64,000 nt of DNA from an uncultured Ignavibacteriales bacterium (GCA_903929035.1 CAIYTF010000038.1:1-64000), one strand, 5' to 3'; counted from the first letter of the stretch, positions 45,892 through 55,061 are shown. The notes: a model not told the origin generated them from the letters alone. Translations and numbers: made by a program.

Positions 45892-46017
45892 GTTGACAAT
45901 TTTGTCTATTTTCAATTCGTTTTTTTGCACATCTTTTTGCATCTTTGTATAAGCTTTTGGGTTGTTTATTTTTGTTTTTTTTGGTATCTACAAAAGTACT
46001 GTTTTTTTTCAGCACTT

Positions 46018-46117
46018 AGGGTTCGTTCAGAAATAACATTAACACTTTCTCACGCGAAGACGCTAAGATAGCGATGGTTAGATATTAGGAGATGCATAGG
46101 TTATTTGTGGGCAAACA
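46018..46117 (-). repeat. Dispersed palindromic repeat, copy B (inverted orientation)
   Basis: Read on the minus strand: ACAAATAACC, TCTAACCATCGCTATCTTAG, CGTCTTCGCGTGAGAAAGTG, TTAATGTTATTTCTGAACGA. It aligns over its full length with copies A, C and D. It lies between the IS remnants and the surA promoter. Confidence 0.7.
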
Positions 46118-46153
46118 CTTAAACTCCCAAAAGGTTTATTTTTTAACGGGCTT

Positions 46154-46184
46154 TTTGCTCAATTTAGGTTATAGATATTTTGAA
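46154..46184 (+). promoter_or_regulatory. Candidate promoter of surA
   Basis: TTTTTG (46154-46159), 18-base spacer, TATTTTG (46178-46184). This is one base short of the TAnnTTTG consensus but has the same -33 hexamer as the SRP RNA promoter. It predicts a leader of about 65 nt before the surA ATG. Confidence 0.35.
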
Positions 46185-46253
46185 TTTGTTATATAGCACT
46201 TTCCGTTTCTTGTATCATTAATTATTATTATGAAAATTTAAATGCCGGATTTT

Positions 46254-47522
46254 ATGAAAAAACTGTTTTTAGCCTGTTTATTTGTGTCACAATTTATCTT
46301 CGCGCAGGAATCACTTGATAAGATTGTTGCAGTGGTGGATAATGAAATTGTTATGAAGAGTGAGCTGGATTTCCAAACCGGTATGCTGGTTGCTCAAAAA
46401 AAGGTAAACCATAGCATACCAAACCTTAAAGCGCAAATTCTCAATTCAATGATGGAGGATAAATTAGTTTACGCGCAGGCTCTGATAGATTCCATCAGCG
46501 TTACCGAAGAAGAAGTCAACCGCCAGATAGATTACCAAATTTCAATGATAACCCAGCAGTATGGCTCGAAAGAGAAAGTGGAGCAGCTATATGGAATGAC
46601 AATTGATAAAATCAAACGCGAGCTGCGGGATAATGTCAAGAAGCAAATACTTGTGCAAAAAATGCAGGAAAAAAAATTCGGAGTGGTTGATGCAAGCCGA
46701 CGCGAAGTGGAAGAGTTTTTTGCTAAGTATAAAGATAGTCTTGGTGTAATCCCTGAACGTATGAAAATATCACACATATACAAAAATCCCAAACTTTCGT
46801 CTTCAGTGAAAGAAAAATACCGCGGAATTGCTCAATCAATTCTCGATAGTATCAAGCAGGGTGCTGATTTTGCAGCAATGGCAAAACGCTATTCCGAAGA
46901 CCCCGGTAGCGCGGTGCAGGGAGGCGACCTTGGAACTGTTAAGCGCGGCGTATTCTATCCTGAATTTGAAGCCGCGGCTTTTGCTTTGCAGCCTAATCAA
47001 CTTTCGACTGTCATAGAATCACCCGTTGGTTTTCACATCATTCAATTGATGGACCGCAAAGGCGATGCAATTAAAACACGCCATATACTTATTAAAATCA
47101 AGAACGAAAATGAATCTGAATTAGCCGCTATTGAAGTGCTGAACAATATCCGTGATTCTGTAGTTAGATTTAAACAATCCTTTGCCGACCTTGCAAAGAG
47201 GAACAGCGATGACGCGGAAACAGCCCCATTTGGCGGTGTCCTTGGTTCTTTTTATCTTGAACAAATGGACAAGGCTCTGCTGGATGTAGTCGGCAAGATG
47301 AAAGAAGGCGAAATCAGTTATCCTAAACGTGTTGATTACGGACAAAACAACTATGGCTATCACATCGTTTGGTTAGAGAAAAAAACAATTCAGCATAAGG
47401 CAGATATTGAAATAGATTATGCCGATTTGAAGCGTCTTGCCGATGACAACAAAAAGCAAAAACAATACTCTAAGTGGATTGAAGAATTAAAAACAAAAAT
47501 TTACTGGGAAGTCCGGTTATAA
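46254..47522 (+). CDS. surA: Peptidyl-prolyl isomerase/chaperone, SurA type
   Basis: The ATG at 46254 gives the signal peptide MKKLFLACLFVSQFIFAQ; an in-frame ATG at 46242 adds only MPDF. SurA-N domain: KIVAVVDNEIVMKSELDFQ. Two parvulin domains follow (KISHIYKNPK to YSEDPGSAVQGGDLG; KTRHILIKIK to NSDDAETAPFGGVLG). The protein (422 aa) would assist folding of outer-membrane proteins in the periplasm, fitting a genome that exports many beta-barrels. Followed after 13 bases by the MoxR gene. Confidence 0.92.
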   Translation: MKKLFLACLFVSQFIFAQESLDKIVAVVDNEIVMKSELDFQTGMLVAQKKVNHSIPNLKAQILNSMMEDKLVYAQALIDSISVTEEEVNRQIDYQISMITQQYGSKEKVEQLYGMTIDKIKRELRDNVKKQILVQKMQEKKFGVVDASRREVEEFFAKYKDSLGVIPERMKISHIYKNPKLSSSVKEKYRGIAQSILDSIKQGADFAAMAKRYSEDPGSAVQGGDLGTVKRGVFYPEFEAAAFALQPNQLSTVIESPVGFHIIQLMDRKGDAIKTRHILIKIKNENESELAAIEVLNNIRDSVVRFKQSFADLAKRNSDDAETAPFGGVLGSFYLEQMDKALLDVVGKMKEGEISYPKRVDYGQNNYGYHIVWLEKKTIQHKADIEIDYADLKRLADDNKKQKQYSKWIEELKTKIYWEVRL

Positions 47523-47535
47523 GGAATAGAAAACA

Positions 47536-48531
47536 TTGAATTCACTTTATGAACATCCAGATGCGCAGGCAGCACTTGCATTACAGACAAAAATCGGAGA
47601 GATAAAAAAAGAAGTTGCCAAGGCAATTGTCGGGCAGGATGAAATAATTCACCAGATACTAATTGCATTGCTTTCGCGCGGACATTGCCTGCTCGTGGGT
47701 GTGCCGGGATTGGCAAAAACATTGCTTATAAAAACACTCGCGAGCGTGATGGACCTGCAATTCAGCCGCATTCAATTTACTCCCGACTTGATGCCAAGCG
47801 ATATTACAGGCACAGAATTAATTGAAGAAGACCCTGTTACTAAACGCAGGGAGTTTCGTTTTGTACACGGTCCGCTTTTCGGCAATGTTATTCTCGCTGA
47901 TGAAATAAACCGCACTCCGCCTAAAACGCAAAGCGCACTGCTCGAAGCAATGGCAGAACACCGTATCACTGTTGCAGGGAAAAGCTATAAGCTGAGCGAA
48001 CCATTTTTTGTGCTGGCAACGCAAAACCCTATTGAACAAGAAGGCACATACCCGCTTCCCGAAGCACAGCTCGATCGGTTTATGTTCGACCTCCGGCTTG
48101 GCTACCCAAAGGCTGAAGAAGAGAAAGAAATATTGCGGATGACAACAGGACAATATAGTGCTGATTTGAAAAAAGTGGTGAATGGGCGTGAGCTGATGCA
48201 GTTTCAAGAGTTGGTTCGTAAAGTGCCAGTCGCGGAAAACATAATTGAATATGTAGTGAAATTTGTAAGTAAAACGCGCCCTACTCACGAGGCGGCTCCA
48301 AAGTTTGTAAAGGATTTAGTAAGGTGGGGTGCCGGTCCGCGCGCCTCGCAATATTTATTATTGGCAGCTAAAACCAAATCATTGATAGAGGGACGATTCA
48401 CACCGGCTATAGATGATGTTCGCTATGCGGCATTGCCTGCACTGCGTCATCGCATAATCACTAATTTTAATGCTGAAGCTGAGGGAATTACCACCACCAA
48501 TGTTATTGAAAAAATATTAAACGAAATGTGA
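47536..48531 (+). CDS. MoxR-family AAA+ ATPase
   Basis: 331 residues starting at a TTG with AAGGAA about nine bases upstream. Walker A is GVPGLAKTLLIKTLASVM; Walker B with the MoxR signature is ILADEINRTPPKTQSALLEAMAEH; sensor 1 is VLATQNPIEQEGTYPLPEAQLDRF. MoxR proteins act as chaperones for VWA-domain or metal-dependent partners; the usual DUF58/VWA genes are not next to it here. Confidence 0.92.
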   Translation: MNSLYEHPDAQAALALQTKIGEIKKEVAKAIVGQDEIIHQILIALLSRGHCLLVGVPGLAKTLLIKTLASVMDLQFSRIQFTPDLMPSDITGTELIEEDPVTKRREFRFVHGPLFGNVILADEINRTPPKTQSALLEAMAEHRITVAGKSYKLSEPFFVLATQNPIEQEGTYPLPEAQLDRFMFDLRLGYPKAEEEKEILRMTTGQYSADLKKVVNGRELMQFQELVRKVPVAENIIEYVVKFVSKTRPTHEAAPKFVKDLVRWGAGPRASQYLLLAAKTKSLIEGRFTPAIDDVRYAALPALRHRIITNFNAEAEGITTTNVIEKILNEM

Positions 48532-48565
48532 CTGTCACCACCATAATATCCCGAAGACCGGAAAT

Positions 48566-49300
48566 ATGATAGAAATAGAGAATCTTAAAAAAAGTTTTGG
48601 CACTAAAGATGTTTTAAAGGGAGTAAATCTTACCATTAAGGATGGCGAGACTATGGTTATTATCGGGCGCAGCGGGTGCGGCAAAAGCGTGATGCTGAAA
48701 CATATTGTTGGGCTGCTCCATCCTGATGCCGGAACGGTAAAGGTTGGCGGTTTAGTTATTAATGACTTGAAACAAAAGGCTCTTTATCAGGTACGGAAGC
48801 AATTCGGATTCCTTTTCCAAGGGGCTGCTTTGTTCGATTCGATGACTGTTGAAGAAAACGTGGCTTTGCCTTTGTTTGAAGCCGAAGTTCGTCCTCCGAA
48901 AAATGAGATTGATGCTGTTGTTGCAGAAAAGTTGGACTTGGTTGGTTTGCCCGGAACGCAAAAATTAAAACCGGCGGAACTCTCAGGCGGTATGCGGAAA
49001 CGTGTCGGGCTTGCCAGAGCTTTGGTGACGAATCCACAGTATATTCTATATGATGAACCCACCACTGGGCTTGACCCAATTATGTCCGACTCCATTGATA
49101 ACCTAATTCACGATGTGAAAGAAAAAGTGAAAGCAACCGCGATAGTTGTAACACACGATATGTTCAGCGTGAAGAATGTCGCGGACAGAGTGGCAATGAT
49201 GCACGAGGGAAAGGTATATTTCATCGGCACGCCCAACGAGGTACTCAAATCCAAAGATGAAATCATATTCGAGTTTATTAAACGCACCGAAACGCTTTAA
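48566..49300 (+). CDS. ABC transporter ATP-binding protein, MlaF-like
   Basis: 244 residues: P-loop GRSGCGKSVMLKHIVGLLHP, Q-loop FLFQGAALFDSMTVEENVALP, signature LSGGMRKRVGLARAL, Walker B YILYDEPTTGLDP, and the His switch VVTHD. The GAALFDSMTV and SGGMRKR details match the Mla/Ttg2A group that drives lipid transport with a permease (MlaE) and MCE protein. Neither partner is adjacent downstream, which is unusual. Confidence 0.88.
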   Translation: MIEIENLKKSFGTKDVLKGVNLTIKDGETMVIIGRSGCGKSVMLKHIVGLLHPDAGTVKVGGLVINDLKQKALYQVRKQFGFLFQGAALFDSMTVEENVALPLFEAEVRPPKNEIDAVVAEKLDLVGLPGTQKLKPAELSGGMRKRVGLARALVTNPQYILYDEPTTGLDPIMSDSIDNLIHDVKEKVKATAIVVTHDMFSVKNVADRVAMMHEGKVYFIGTPNEVLKSKDEIIFEFIKRTETL

Positions 49301-49504
49301 CGCGTCAGGCAGGATAATTTTGTCGTGCCAACCTGTTGATGTGATATGAATTTTTTCTATTGCTTTTTAGAAAGTACACGGAAAAAAAGCAGATTATGCT
49401 CAAAAAGCGTGTACCTAAAAATTATCTAAATCCATTTGAACCGCGTTATTATTGTTCAATATCGCTCTTTTGAATTTTTCAGGGGATCATAAGTAATCAG
49501 GATA

Positions 49505-51319
49505 TTATCCGGCGATCTCAACTTTAATTTTTTTCCTGCGCATCGTGATACCATCTAATGCCGAAACCACTGCATCTGCAACATCAGTAGGAACATCCAC
49601 ATAAGTAAACGTGTCTTTCATATTTATATCACCGACTAATTTACCGGAGATCCCTGTTTCACCGGCTATGGCACCAAGAATGTCACCCGGACGCATCTGA
49701 TCTTTTTTACCTACATTTAAGAAAAGTTTAGTCATAGGTTCGTCTGAAGAGCGTCTTGGCTCGTCTCTGTCTTCTCTGGAGCGTGACGGGCGGTCGCTGC
49801 TTCTTCCTCTACTGCCGGATTCTTTGGATTCAAATCTTCTTTCGGAAGGATTCCTGTCCGAATTTCTGCTGTCACTTTTTCTATCTGAACCTCTATCCGA
49901 ACTTCTTTTGTCGAAACCTCTGCCGCCGCCTCTTCTATCAGAATCACGTGAACGTTCTCTATCTCTATTGCCAAATTCAGATTGTGCTTTTTCTTTTAAA
50001 GCTCTTTCAGCATTAGCTGCCGAAGTGCGAAGTTTCAATAAAGCAGCAGCAATATCCATAGTGGTATATTCATCAACCGCTAATTTTTCGATAATCTCAT
50101 AGTATGGTTCAAGATTTCCGGCATCAATTGTTTTACGAATCTCATCGAGGAGATTATTTGATCGGATTTGATCAACTTCTTTATAACTGGGCACAATGCT
50201 CCTTTTAATTTTAACTTTTATATAACGTTCAATATCGCGTAAGCGAAGCAATTCAGCTCCCGTTACAAAAGAAAAAGCTCTGCCGGACTGACCTGCGCGG
50301 GCTGTTCTTCCGATGCGGTGAACATACGATTCTTCATCATAGGGCATATCATAATTGAATACCGCTTCAATTTTTTCAACATCAATTCCGCGCGCGGCCA
50401 CATCTGTAGCCACCAGAATTTCAATTTTTCCCTTGCGGAACTTAGTTAATACTTTTTCACGAGCCGCCTGCCGCATATCCCCGTGCAAAGCATCGGCATC
50501 ATAGCCAAGTGTTTCTAAATGTTCGACAAGTTCATCCACCATTCGTTTAGTATTTGCAAACACTAAAACTAATTTAAGATTATAAGCATCAATAACATTG
50601 GTAAGAGCATCAATTTTTTCGCGTGAGCGAACTTCAAAATATTCCTGTTCAACATTCGGAACGGTCAGGTCCTGGTGATTAACTTTTATTCGTACAGGGT
50701 CTTTCTGATATTTCTTGGTAAGCTCAAGAATCGGCTTCGGCATAGTTGCAGAAAACAAAAGTGTTTGGCGAGTGGCAGGCACAAATTTTAGAATATCTTC
50801 CATATCATCGCGGAAACCCATATCCAGCATAACATCTGCTTCATCAAGCACAACCATTTTCACGTTGGAAAGGTCAAGTGTTTTTCTGTTAATATGGTCA
50901 GTGATTCGTCCCGGAGTTCCAATTACAATCTGAACACCTCTTTTGAGCGCGTGTAATTGCCGGTCATAAGATGTTCCGCCGTAAATTGGAATTAGGGAAA
51001 GCCCTTTCTTATATTTTGCAAGTTTTTTGATTTCTTCAGCCACCTGAATCGCGAGTTCGCGGGTGGGGCAAAGTATCAGTACCTGCACTGCTTTATCGTG
51101 TGTATCGACCAATTCTATTGCAGGGATACCGAAAGCCGCCGTTTTTCCTGTACCTGTTTGTGACTGTCCAATTAAATCTTTCCCTTGTAACAAAACAGGA
51201 ATTGCTTCCGATTGAATCGGCGTAGCTTCCTCGAACCCCAGATCATCTATCGCGCTTTGAACTTCTTTTGATAACTCTAACTCTTTGAACCCGATTTTCG
51301 TCATTCGGTATGCTTTCAT
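49505..51319 (-). CDS. deaD: DEAD-box RNA helicase with RS/RG-rich linker and DbpA-type RNA-binding domain
   Basis: 604 residues. Core motifs: Q-motif with FEEATPIQSEAIP, motif I SQTGTGKTAAF, Ib GTPGR, II VLDEADVMLDMGF, III FSATMP, V ATDVAARGIDVE, VI HRIGRTARAG. Residues about 435-530 are a low-complexity Arg/Ser/Asp/Gly linker (RDRERSRDSDRRGGGRGFDK). The last 75 residues form a DbpA-like RNA-binding domain (TKLFLNVGKKDQMRPGDILG). It unwinds RNA during ribosome assembly and cold adaptation. Confidence 0.93.
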   Translation of the reverse strand: MKAYRMTKIGFKELELSKEVQSAIDDLGFEEATPIQSEAIPVLLQGKDLIGQSQTGTGKTAAFGIPAIELVDTHDKAVQVLILCPTRELAIQVAEEIKKLAKYKKGLSLIPIYGGTSYDRQLHALKRGVQIVIGTPGRITDHINRKTLDLSNVKMVVLDEADVMLDMGFRDDMEDILKFVPATRQTLLFSATMPKPILELTKKYQKDPVRIKVNHQDLTVPNVEQEYFEVRSREKIDALTNVIDAYNLKLVLVFANTKRMVDELVEHLETLGYDADALHGDMRQAAREKVLTKFRKGKIEILVATDVAARGIDVEKIEAVFNYDMPYDEESYVHRIGRTARAGQSGRAFSFVTGAELLRLRDIERYIKVKIKRSIVPSYKEVDQIRSNNLLDEIRKTIDAGNLEPYYEIIEKLAVDEYTTMDIAAALLKLRTSAANAERALKEKAQSEFGNRDRERSRDSDRRGGGRGFDKRSSDRGSDRKSDSRNSDRNPSERRFESKESGSRGRSSDRPSRSREDRDEPRRSSDEPMTKLFLNVGKKDQMRPGDILGAIAGETGISGKLVGDINMKDTFTYVDVPTDVADAVVSALDGITMRRKKIKVEIAG

Positions 51320-51461
51320 AATTATTAAATACTAACTTATAATATACCTCTATTTTGGATGTAAAAGGGGAATTATTTTCATACCCATTGAACGGAGCTA
51401 AAAAGAGTTTTATTCGGCTTGTTTGCCTAAAAAAAATAGAACACTAAAATTATCTGAGGGC

Positions 51462-51552
51462 TTGTTAAGAAATATCATTTACATCTTTCATAAAGATAAA
51501 CTTTGCGATCTTAGCGTGAGAAATTGTTAATGTTATTTGTTAACGAGCCTTA
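51462..51552 (+). repeat. Dispersed palindromic repeat, copy C
   Basis: Left arm GGCTTGTTAAGAAATATCAT and right arm (ATGTTATTTGTTAACGAGCC) are imperfect reverse complements. The core GCGATCTTAGCGTGAGAAATT is shorter than in copies A, B and D. Confidence 0.7.
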
Positions 51553-51572
51553 GTTATCAAAAGGCTCTTTTT
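51545..51572 (+). terminator. Hairpin with T-run at the edge of repeat C
   Basis: GAGCCTT (51545-51551) and AAGGCTC (51561-51567) form a 7-bp stem followed by five T. It overlaps the last bases of repeat copy C. No plus-strand gene ends just upstream, so it may be a relic or insulate the downstream gene. Confidence 0.55.
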
Positions 51573-51747
51573 AGGCATTTTTATGGAGCAAAACAATTGA
51601 CTTTTTCAAGAAACCATAAATAGTAATATTTGTGGATGAGTCATAAGTTAACTAAACAGAGTATCCTGTGTACCGATGAGAACGGTATTCCCTTTGTTTC
51701 TCAACCTAAATCTTGCTAACTTTCTTACATTTAAATGTAAAAGTATT

Positions 51748-52506
51748 ATGAACATCTTGCTTCCACACAACATATTTAGCACGCTAATCGCGCAATCACT
51801 TGACGATGATTTGCACCAACTCGTCCAATATAAAGGGTCAGCTCTCTTAGCAGGTATGCTTGATTCAGAAAAAGCGGATATTGTTTTATTGCCTTCGTTA
51901 GATATACTGAAACATCAAAATTACTTTATTTCTTCCCGGCGAGGCATTTCATTTGACGGGGGCATTTCCAATTCATATTTATATTTCGCGAAGGGCGAAA
52001 ATTCATTTAATAACATTACACTTGCCGGCGATATCTCAGGCGTGGAAGCTATTCTTTCCAAAATCGTCATTAACGAGTTATATGATCAATCGATAACTGT
52101 ATCGATTTCACCATCACCGGTTATTGACGGGAAAAAAAATATTATGCTTGCCGGTGATATTAATTTTGAAAATGATAATTATTTACAGGGATTGAATTTC
52201 GCAGATGAAATAATTGAAATAACAGGGCATCCATTTGTTAATTTTGTTTTTGCTTCAAAGGATAAAGAAAAATTATTGGAGTTTGAAGCACGTACTGAAG
52301 GGATAGAGGAAAAAATATACAAAAGGGTTACTGAACCAAATTGGGACTTCCGCCTTTCACCTCCCGCGATAGAATTTTTCCGTGATTCGATTCAGCACGT
52401 TATATATGAATTTGATGAAAGTGATCACAGCGGATTGGAACAAATTGTTCAACTATGTTACTTTCACGGCATTTTAAAGCAATTATTCGATATAAAATTT
52501 ACTTAG
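51748..52506 (+). CDS. MqnA/MqnD-like periplasmic-binding-fold protein (menaquinone futalosine pathway family)
   Basis: I choose ATG 51748 over the earlier ATG at 51676, because MNILLPHNIFSTLIAQSL begins the fold (252 aa). ADIVLLPSLDILKHQNYFIS with ISFDGGISNSYLYF resembles the MqnA pattern (LVPSxxYL and SxxS), and HPFVNFVFASKDK matches the PFVFA segment. MqnA removes water from chorismate to start menaquinone synthesis. Similarity is partial, so it could be a divergent relative with another ligand. Repeat copies C and D flank it in the same orientation. Confidence 0.55.
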   Translation: MNILLPHNIFSTLIAQSLDDDLHQLVQYKGSALLAGMLDSEKADIVLLPSLDILKHQNYFISSRRGISFDGGISNSYLYFAKGENSFNNITLAGDISGVEAILSKIVINELYDQSITVSISPSPVIDGKKNIMLAGDINFENDNYLQGLNFADEIIEITGHPFVNFVFASKDKEKLLEFEARTEGIEEKIYKRVTEPNWDFRLSPPAIEFFRDSIQHVIYEFDESDHSGLEQIVQLCYFHGILKQLFDIKFT

Positions 52507-52507
52507 T

Positions 52508-52605
52508 CCTTGTAAAAATAACCTTTACAACTTCTAAATCTAACCATCCCGGTCTTAGCGTCTTCAGATGAGAAAGTGTTAATGTTATTTGTGAACGAGT
52601 CCTTA
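52508..52605 (+). repeat. Dispersed palindromic repeat, copy D
   Basis: Begins one base after the stop of the MqnA-like gene. Reads CCTTGTAAAAATAACCTTTA, TCTAACCATCCCGGTCTTAG, CGTCTTCAGATGAGAAAGTG, TTAATGTTATTTGTGAACGA; closest to copy A over its full length. Confidence 0.75.
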
Positions 52606-52716
52606 AATAAGCAATCCGGGAACAAATACAGGGCAATAAACAAATTTGTTTTTTGGTTTATATCATTGCTCGTTTGTATCTTACTTACAGTATATTAAAA
52701 ATAGTTTGGAAATGGA

Positions 52717-53466
52717 ATGAATATCGCGGTGTGCGTAAACCACGTCCCTGATACAGCCTCTAAAATAAAACTTGATTCATCAAATACCTCAATAGATTAT
52801 ACAGGGGTATCTTGGATTCTCAATCCTTTTGATGAATTCGCGATAGAAGAAGCACTTAGATTTAAAGATAATTCATCAGGTACGGTTGTTTACATCTTAT
52901 CTGCAGGGAAAGATGAAGCAAAAGAAACTATCCGAAGAGCACTATCGATGGGTGCAGACGAAGGTATTTTAATTAAAAACGATCTTGCTCTTGATTCGCT
53001 TTCAATTTCAGAATTACTTGCAATGCAGATTAAAGAACTTAATTGTGAAGTTGTTTTTTGCGGCAAACAATCAGTTGATTACGATAATACTTCTATCGGA
53101 TTGATGATTGCAGAGATAATTGACTATAACGCCATCTCCGATTGTGTAACACTTTCAATAGAAGGCAGCACGGTGAAAGCTGAAAGAGAAATTGAAGGCG
53201 GGAGAGAAATTATAGAAACTTCTCTTCCTTTGGTTGTCACCGCTCAAAAAGGATTAAATGTACCTCGGTATGCCTCCCTTAAAGGAATCATAGCAGCAAA
53301 GAAAAAAAACATTAAAGAGGTAACTTTGACATCATCCACTTCAACAGTTAAATACAATAGTCTTTCTATACCAAATGCTAAAAACCCGGGGCGCGTTCTT
53401 GGTTCAGATTCCGGTGCAGTGAGAGAATTGGTTAGACTGCTAAGAGAAGAAGCGAAAGTATTATAA
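52717..53466 (+). CDS. etfB: Electron transfer flavoprotein beta subunit
   Basis: 249 residues: NIAVCVNHVPDTASKIKLD at the N-terminus, LNPFDEFAIEEALRFKD, the FCGKQSVDYDNTSIGLMIAE segment that binds AMP, and SLPLVVTAQKGLNVPRYAS. Together with EtfA it forms the FAD-containing heterodimer that collects electrons from acyl-CoA dehydrogenases. No dehydrogenase or ETF:quinone oxidoreductase is adjacent. EtfA follows after ten bases. Confidence 0.95.
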   Translation: MNIAVCVNHVPDTASKIKLDSSNTSIDYTGVSWILNPFDEFAIEEALRFKDNSSGTVVYILSAGKDEAKETIRRALSMGADEGILIKNDLALDSLSISELLAMQIKELNCEVVFCGKQSVDYDNTSIGLMIAEIIDYNAISDCVTLSIEGSTVKAEREIEGGREIIETSLPLVVTAQKGLNVPRYASLKGIIAAKKKNIKEVTLTSSTSTVKYNSLSIPNAKNPGRVLGSDSGAVRELVRLLREEAKVL

Positions 53467-53476
53467 AGCAAACAAG

Positions 53477-54448
53477 ATGATACGCAAACTTTTAGTTGTC
53501 TTAGAACAGCGTGACTCACGAATAAAAAAAACATCATTTGAAGTATGCTCCATAGCCGCAAAATTTGCAGCCAAAAATAAAGTTGAAGTTGTTGCAATAG
53601 CGATTGGCGATGAAATAACTAATCTTTCAGCAGTCTCAGACTATGGAATTTCTTCAATAATTCACGTGAAGCACGCGGGACTTGCTCTTTACAGCTCATC
53701 AGCGTATAAAAAAATCATCCTTAATTATATTAATAAAAATGCGATTGATTATATACTACTTACAAATACCGCGTTCGGGAGAGACATTGCCCCGAGAATA
53801 GCGGCAAGATTACGTTTCGGACTCTTGTCCGATTGTATAAGTTTAGAGATAACGCCAACCGGTTTTAAGGCAGCACGTCCAATCTATTCTGGCAAAGCAA
53901 TACAAGAAATAGAAACAATAGGCAATAAAGGAATAGCAACAATTCGAGCGAATGTTTTTCCGGCAGCTATACAATCTGTTTCAGCCAATATTATGGTGCA
54001 AAAGCCGGAGTTAATTGATTTGTCCAACAGAACAGTAGAAATAATAAAATCAGATGGAAAGATTGATGTTTCTGAAGCAGATATTATTATATCCGGCGGC
54101 AGAGGAATGAAAGGACCTGAAAACTTTCACCTGATTGAAGATGTCGCGGCTATTCTTGGCGGTGCTTTAGGCGCTTCACGTGCTGCAGTAGATGCGGGCT
54201 GGCGTTCACATAGTGAACAGATTGGACAAACAGGGAAAACCGTTTCCCCTTCGCTTTATATAGCCTGCGGCATTTCCGGTTCTGTTCAGCATCTTGCAGG
54301 TATGTCAACTTCCAAATATATTGTTGCTATAAACAAAGATAAAGATGCACCAATATTTAGTGTGGCAGATTACGGTATCACAGGGGATTTGTTTGAAATT
54401 CTTCCTGTATTGACAGATGAAATAAAAAAATTAAATAATAGGTTTTAA
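53477..54448 (+). CDS. etfA: Electron transfer flavoprotein alpha subunit
   Basis: 323 residues with the N-terminal Rossmann-like domain (RKLLVVLEQRDSRIKKTSFE) and the FAD-binding C-terminal signature: IISGGRGMKGPENFHLIEDV, GGALGASRAAVDAGWRSHSE, QIGQTGKTVSPSLYIACGIS, GSVQHLAGM. Length and order are typical. Acts in the cytoplasm with EtfB. Confidence 0.95.
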   Translation: MIRKLLVVLEQRDSRIKKTSFEVCSIAAKFAAKNKVEVVAIAIGDEITNLSAVSDYGISSIIHVKHAGLALYSSSAYKKIILNYINKNAIDYILLTNTAFGRDIAPRIAARLRFGLLSDCISLEITPTGFKAARPIYSGKAIQEIETIGNKGIATIRANVFPAAIQSVSANIMVQKPELIDLSNRTVEIIKSDGKIDVSEADIIISGGRGMKGPENFHLIEDVAAILGGALGASRAAVDAGWRSHSEQIGQTGKTVSPSLYIACGISGSVQHLAGMSTSKYIVAINKDKDAPIFSVADYGITGDLFEILPVLTDEIKKLNNRF

Positions 54449-54449
54449 G

Positions 54450-55061
54450 TTGGATAAAGTTGAATGTGAAATAATAGGACTTTCGCGCGGGGGAATTGGC
54501 GGTGCATCAGGTGCTTTCGCGCTGCTTCTAAAAGAGATAGAAGGCAATCGTCGGCTGCCTATATTAATCGGGCAGTTTGAAGCTCAAGCAATTGCATTGG
54601 AATTAGAGAAGATGGCTCCCCCGCGCCCGCTCACTCACGATTTATTAAAGACAATTATAGATAATCTCGGCGGAACTGTGGTGGAAGTTATCATTACGGA
54701 ACTGGAAGAGAATACTTTCCTTGCCAAAATTGTCCTTGAAGTTTCATCGTTCACAAGAGAAGTGGACTCGCGTCCTTCAGACGCTATCGCGTTGGCTATT
54801 CGCGCAAACGTGCCAATCTATGTTGCCGAGTCGGTTATGAAAATAGCATCGGTTATGCCATTTACGCACGGTTCTGAAGTATTAGAGGATGTTGACTCTG
54901 AACTTGAAGAGCGCGGTGACATTATCGATTCTCCTTCATTTTCAAGAGAGGCAAAAATTGCCGCGCTTCAAGAAATGCTAAGACAAGCCATCGAGATTGA
55001 GGACTATGAGCGGGCGGCAAAAATTCGCGATGATATACAGAACCTTTCCGGCTCAAATTAA
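54450..55061 (+). CDS. Bifunctional-nuclease-family (DUF151) protein with C-terminal UVR motif
   Basis: 203 residues, TTG start one base after the etfA stop, so it is co-translated with etfA. The DUF151 domain (LPILIGQFEAQAIALELEKM, LEVSSFTREVDSRPSDAIALAI) is followed by a UVR-like helix pair (IAALQEMLRQAIEIEDYERA with AKIRDDIQ), as in UvrB, UvrC and McsA. Plant BBD members have nuclease activity; bacterial ones are uncharacterised. The stop codon overlaps the convergent DUF2851 gene. Confidence 0.88.
   Translation: MDKVECEIIGLSRGGIGGASGAFALLLKEIEGNRRLPILIGQFEAQAIALELEKMAPPRPLTHDLLKTIIDNLGGTVVEVIITELEENTFLAKIVLEVSSFTREVDSRPSDAIALAIRANVPIYVAESVMKIASVMPFTHGSEVLEDVDSELEERGDIIDSPSFSREAKIAALQEMLRQAIEIEDYERAAKIRDDIQNLSGSN

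Larger units (their letters stand above)
51320..51747. other. Spacer between deaD and the MqnA-like gene
   Basis: 428 bp between divergent genes. It holds palindromic repeat copy C (51462-51552) and a hairpin with a T-run (51545-51572). After that the sequence is AT-rich. An open frame from 51676 runs into the MqnA-like gene, but its first 24 codons look non-coding. Confidence 0.6.

Noticed and set aside
45754-45942. 62-codon minus-strand frame next to the IS remnant
   Set aside because: It runs across the three direct repeats and is not in frame with the transposase parts; best explained as chance.
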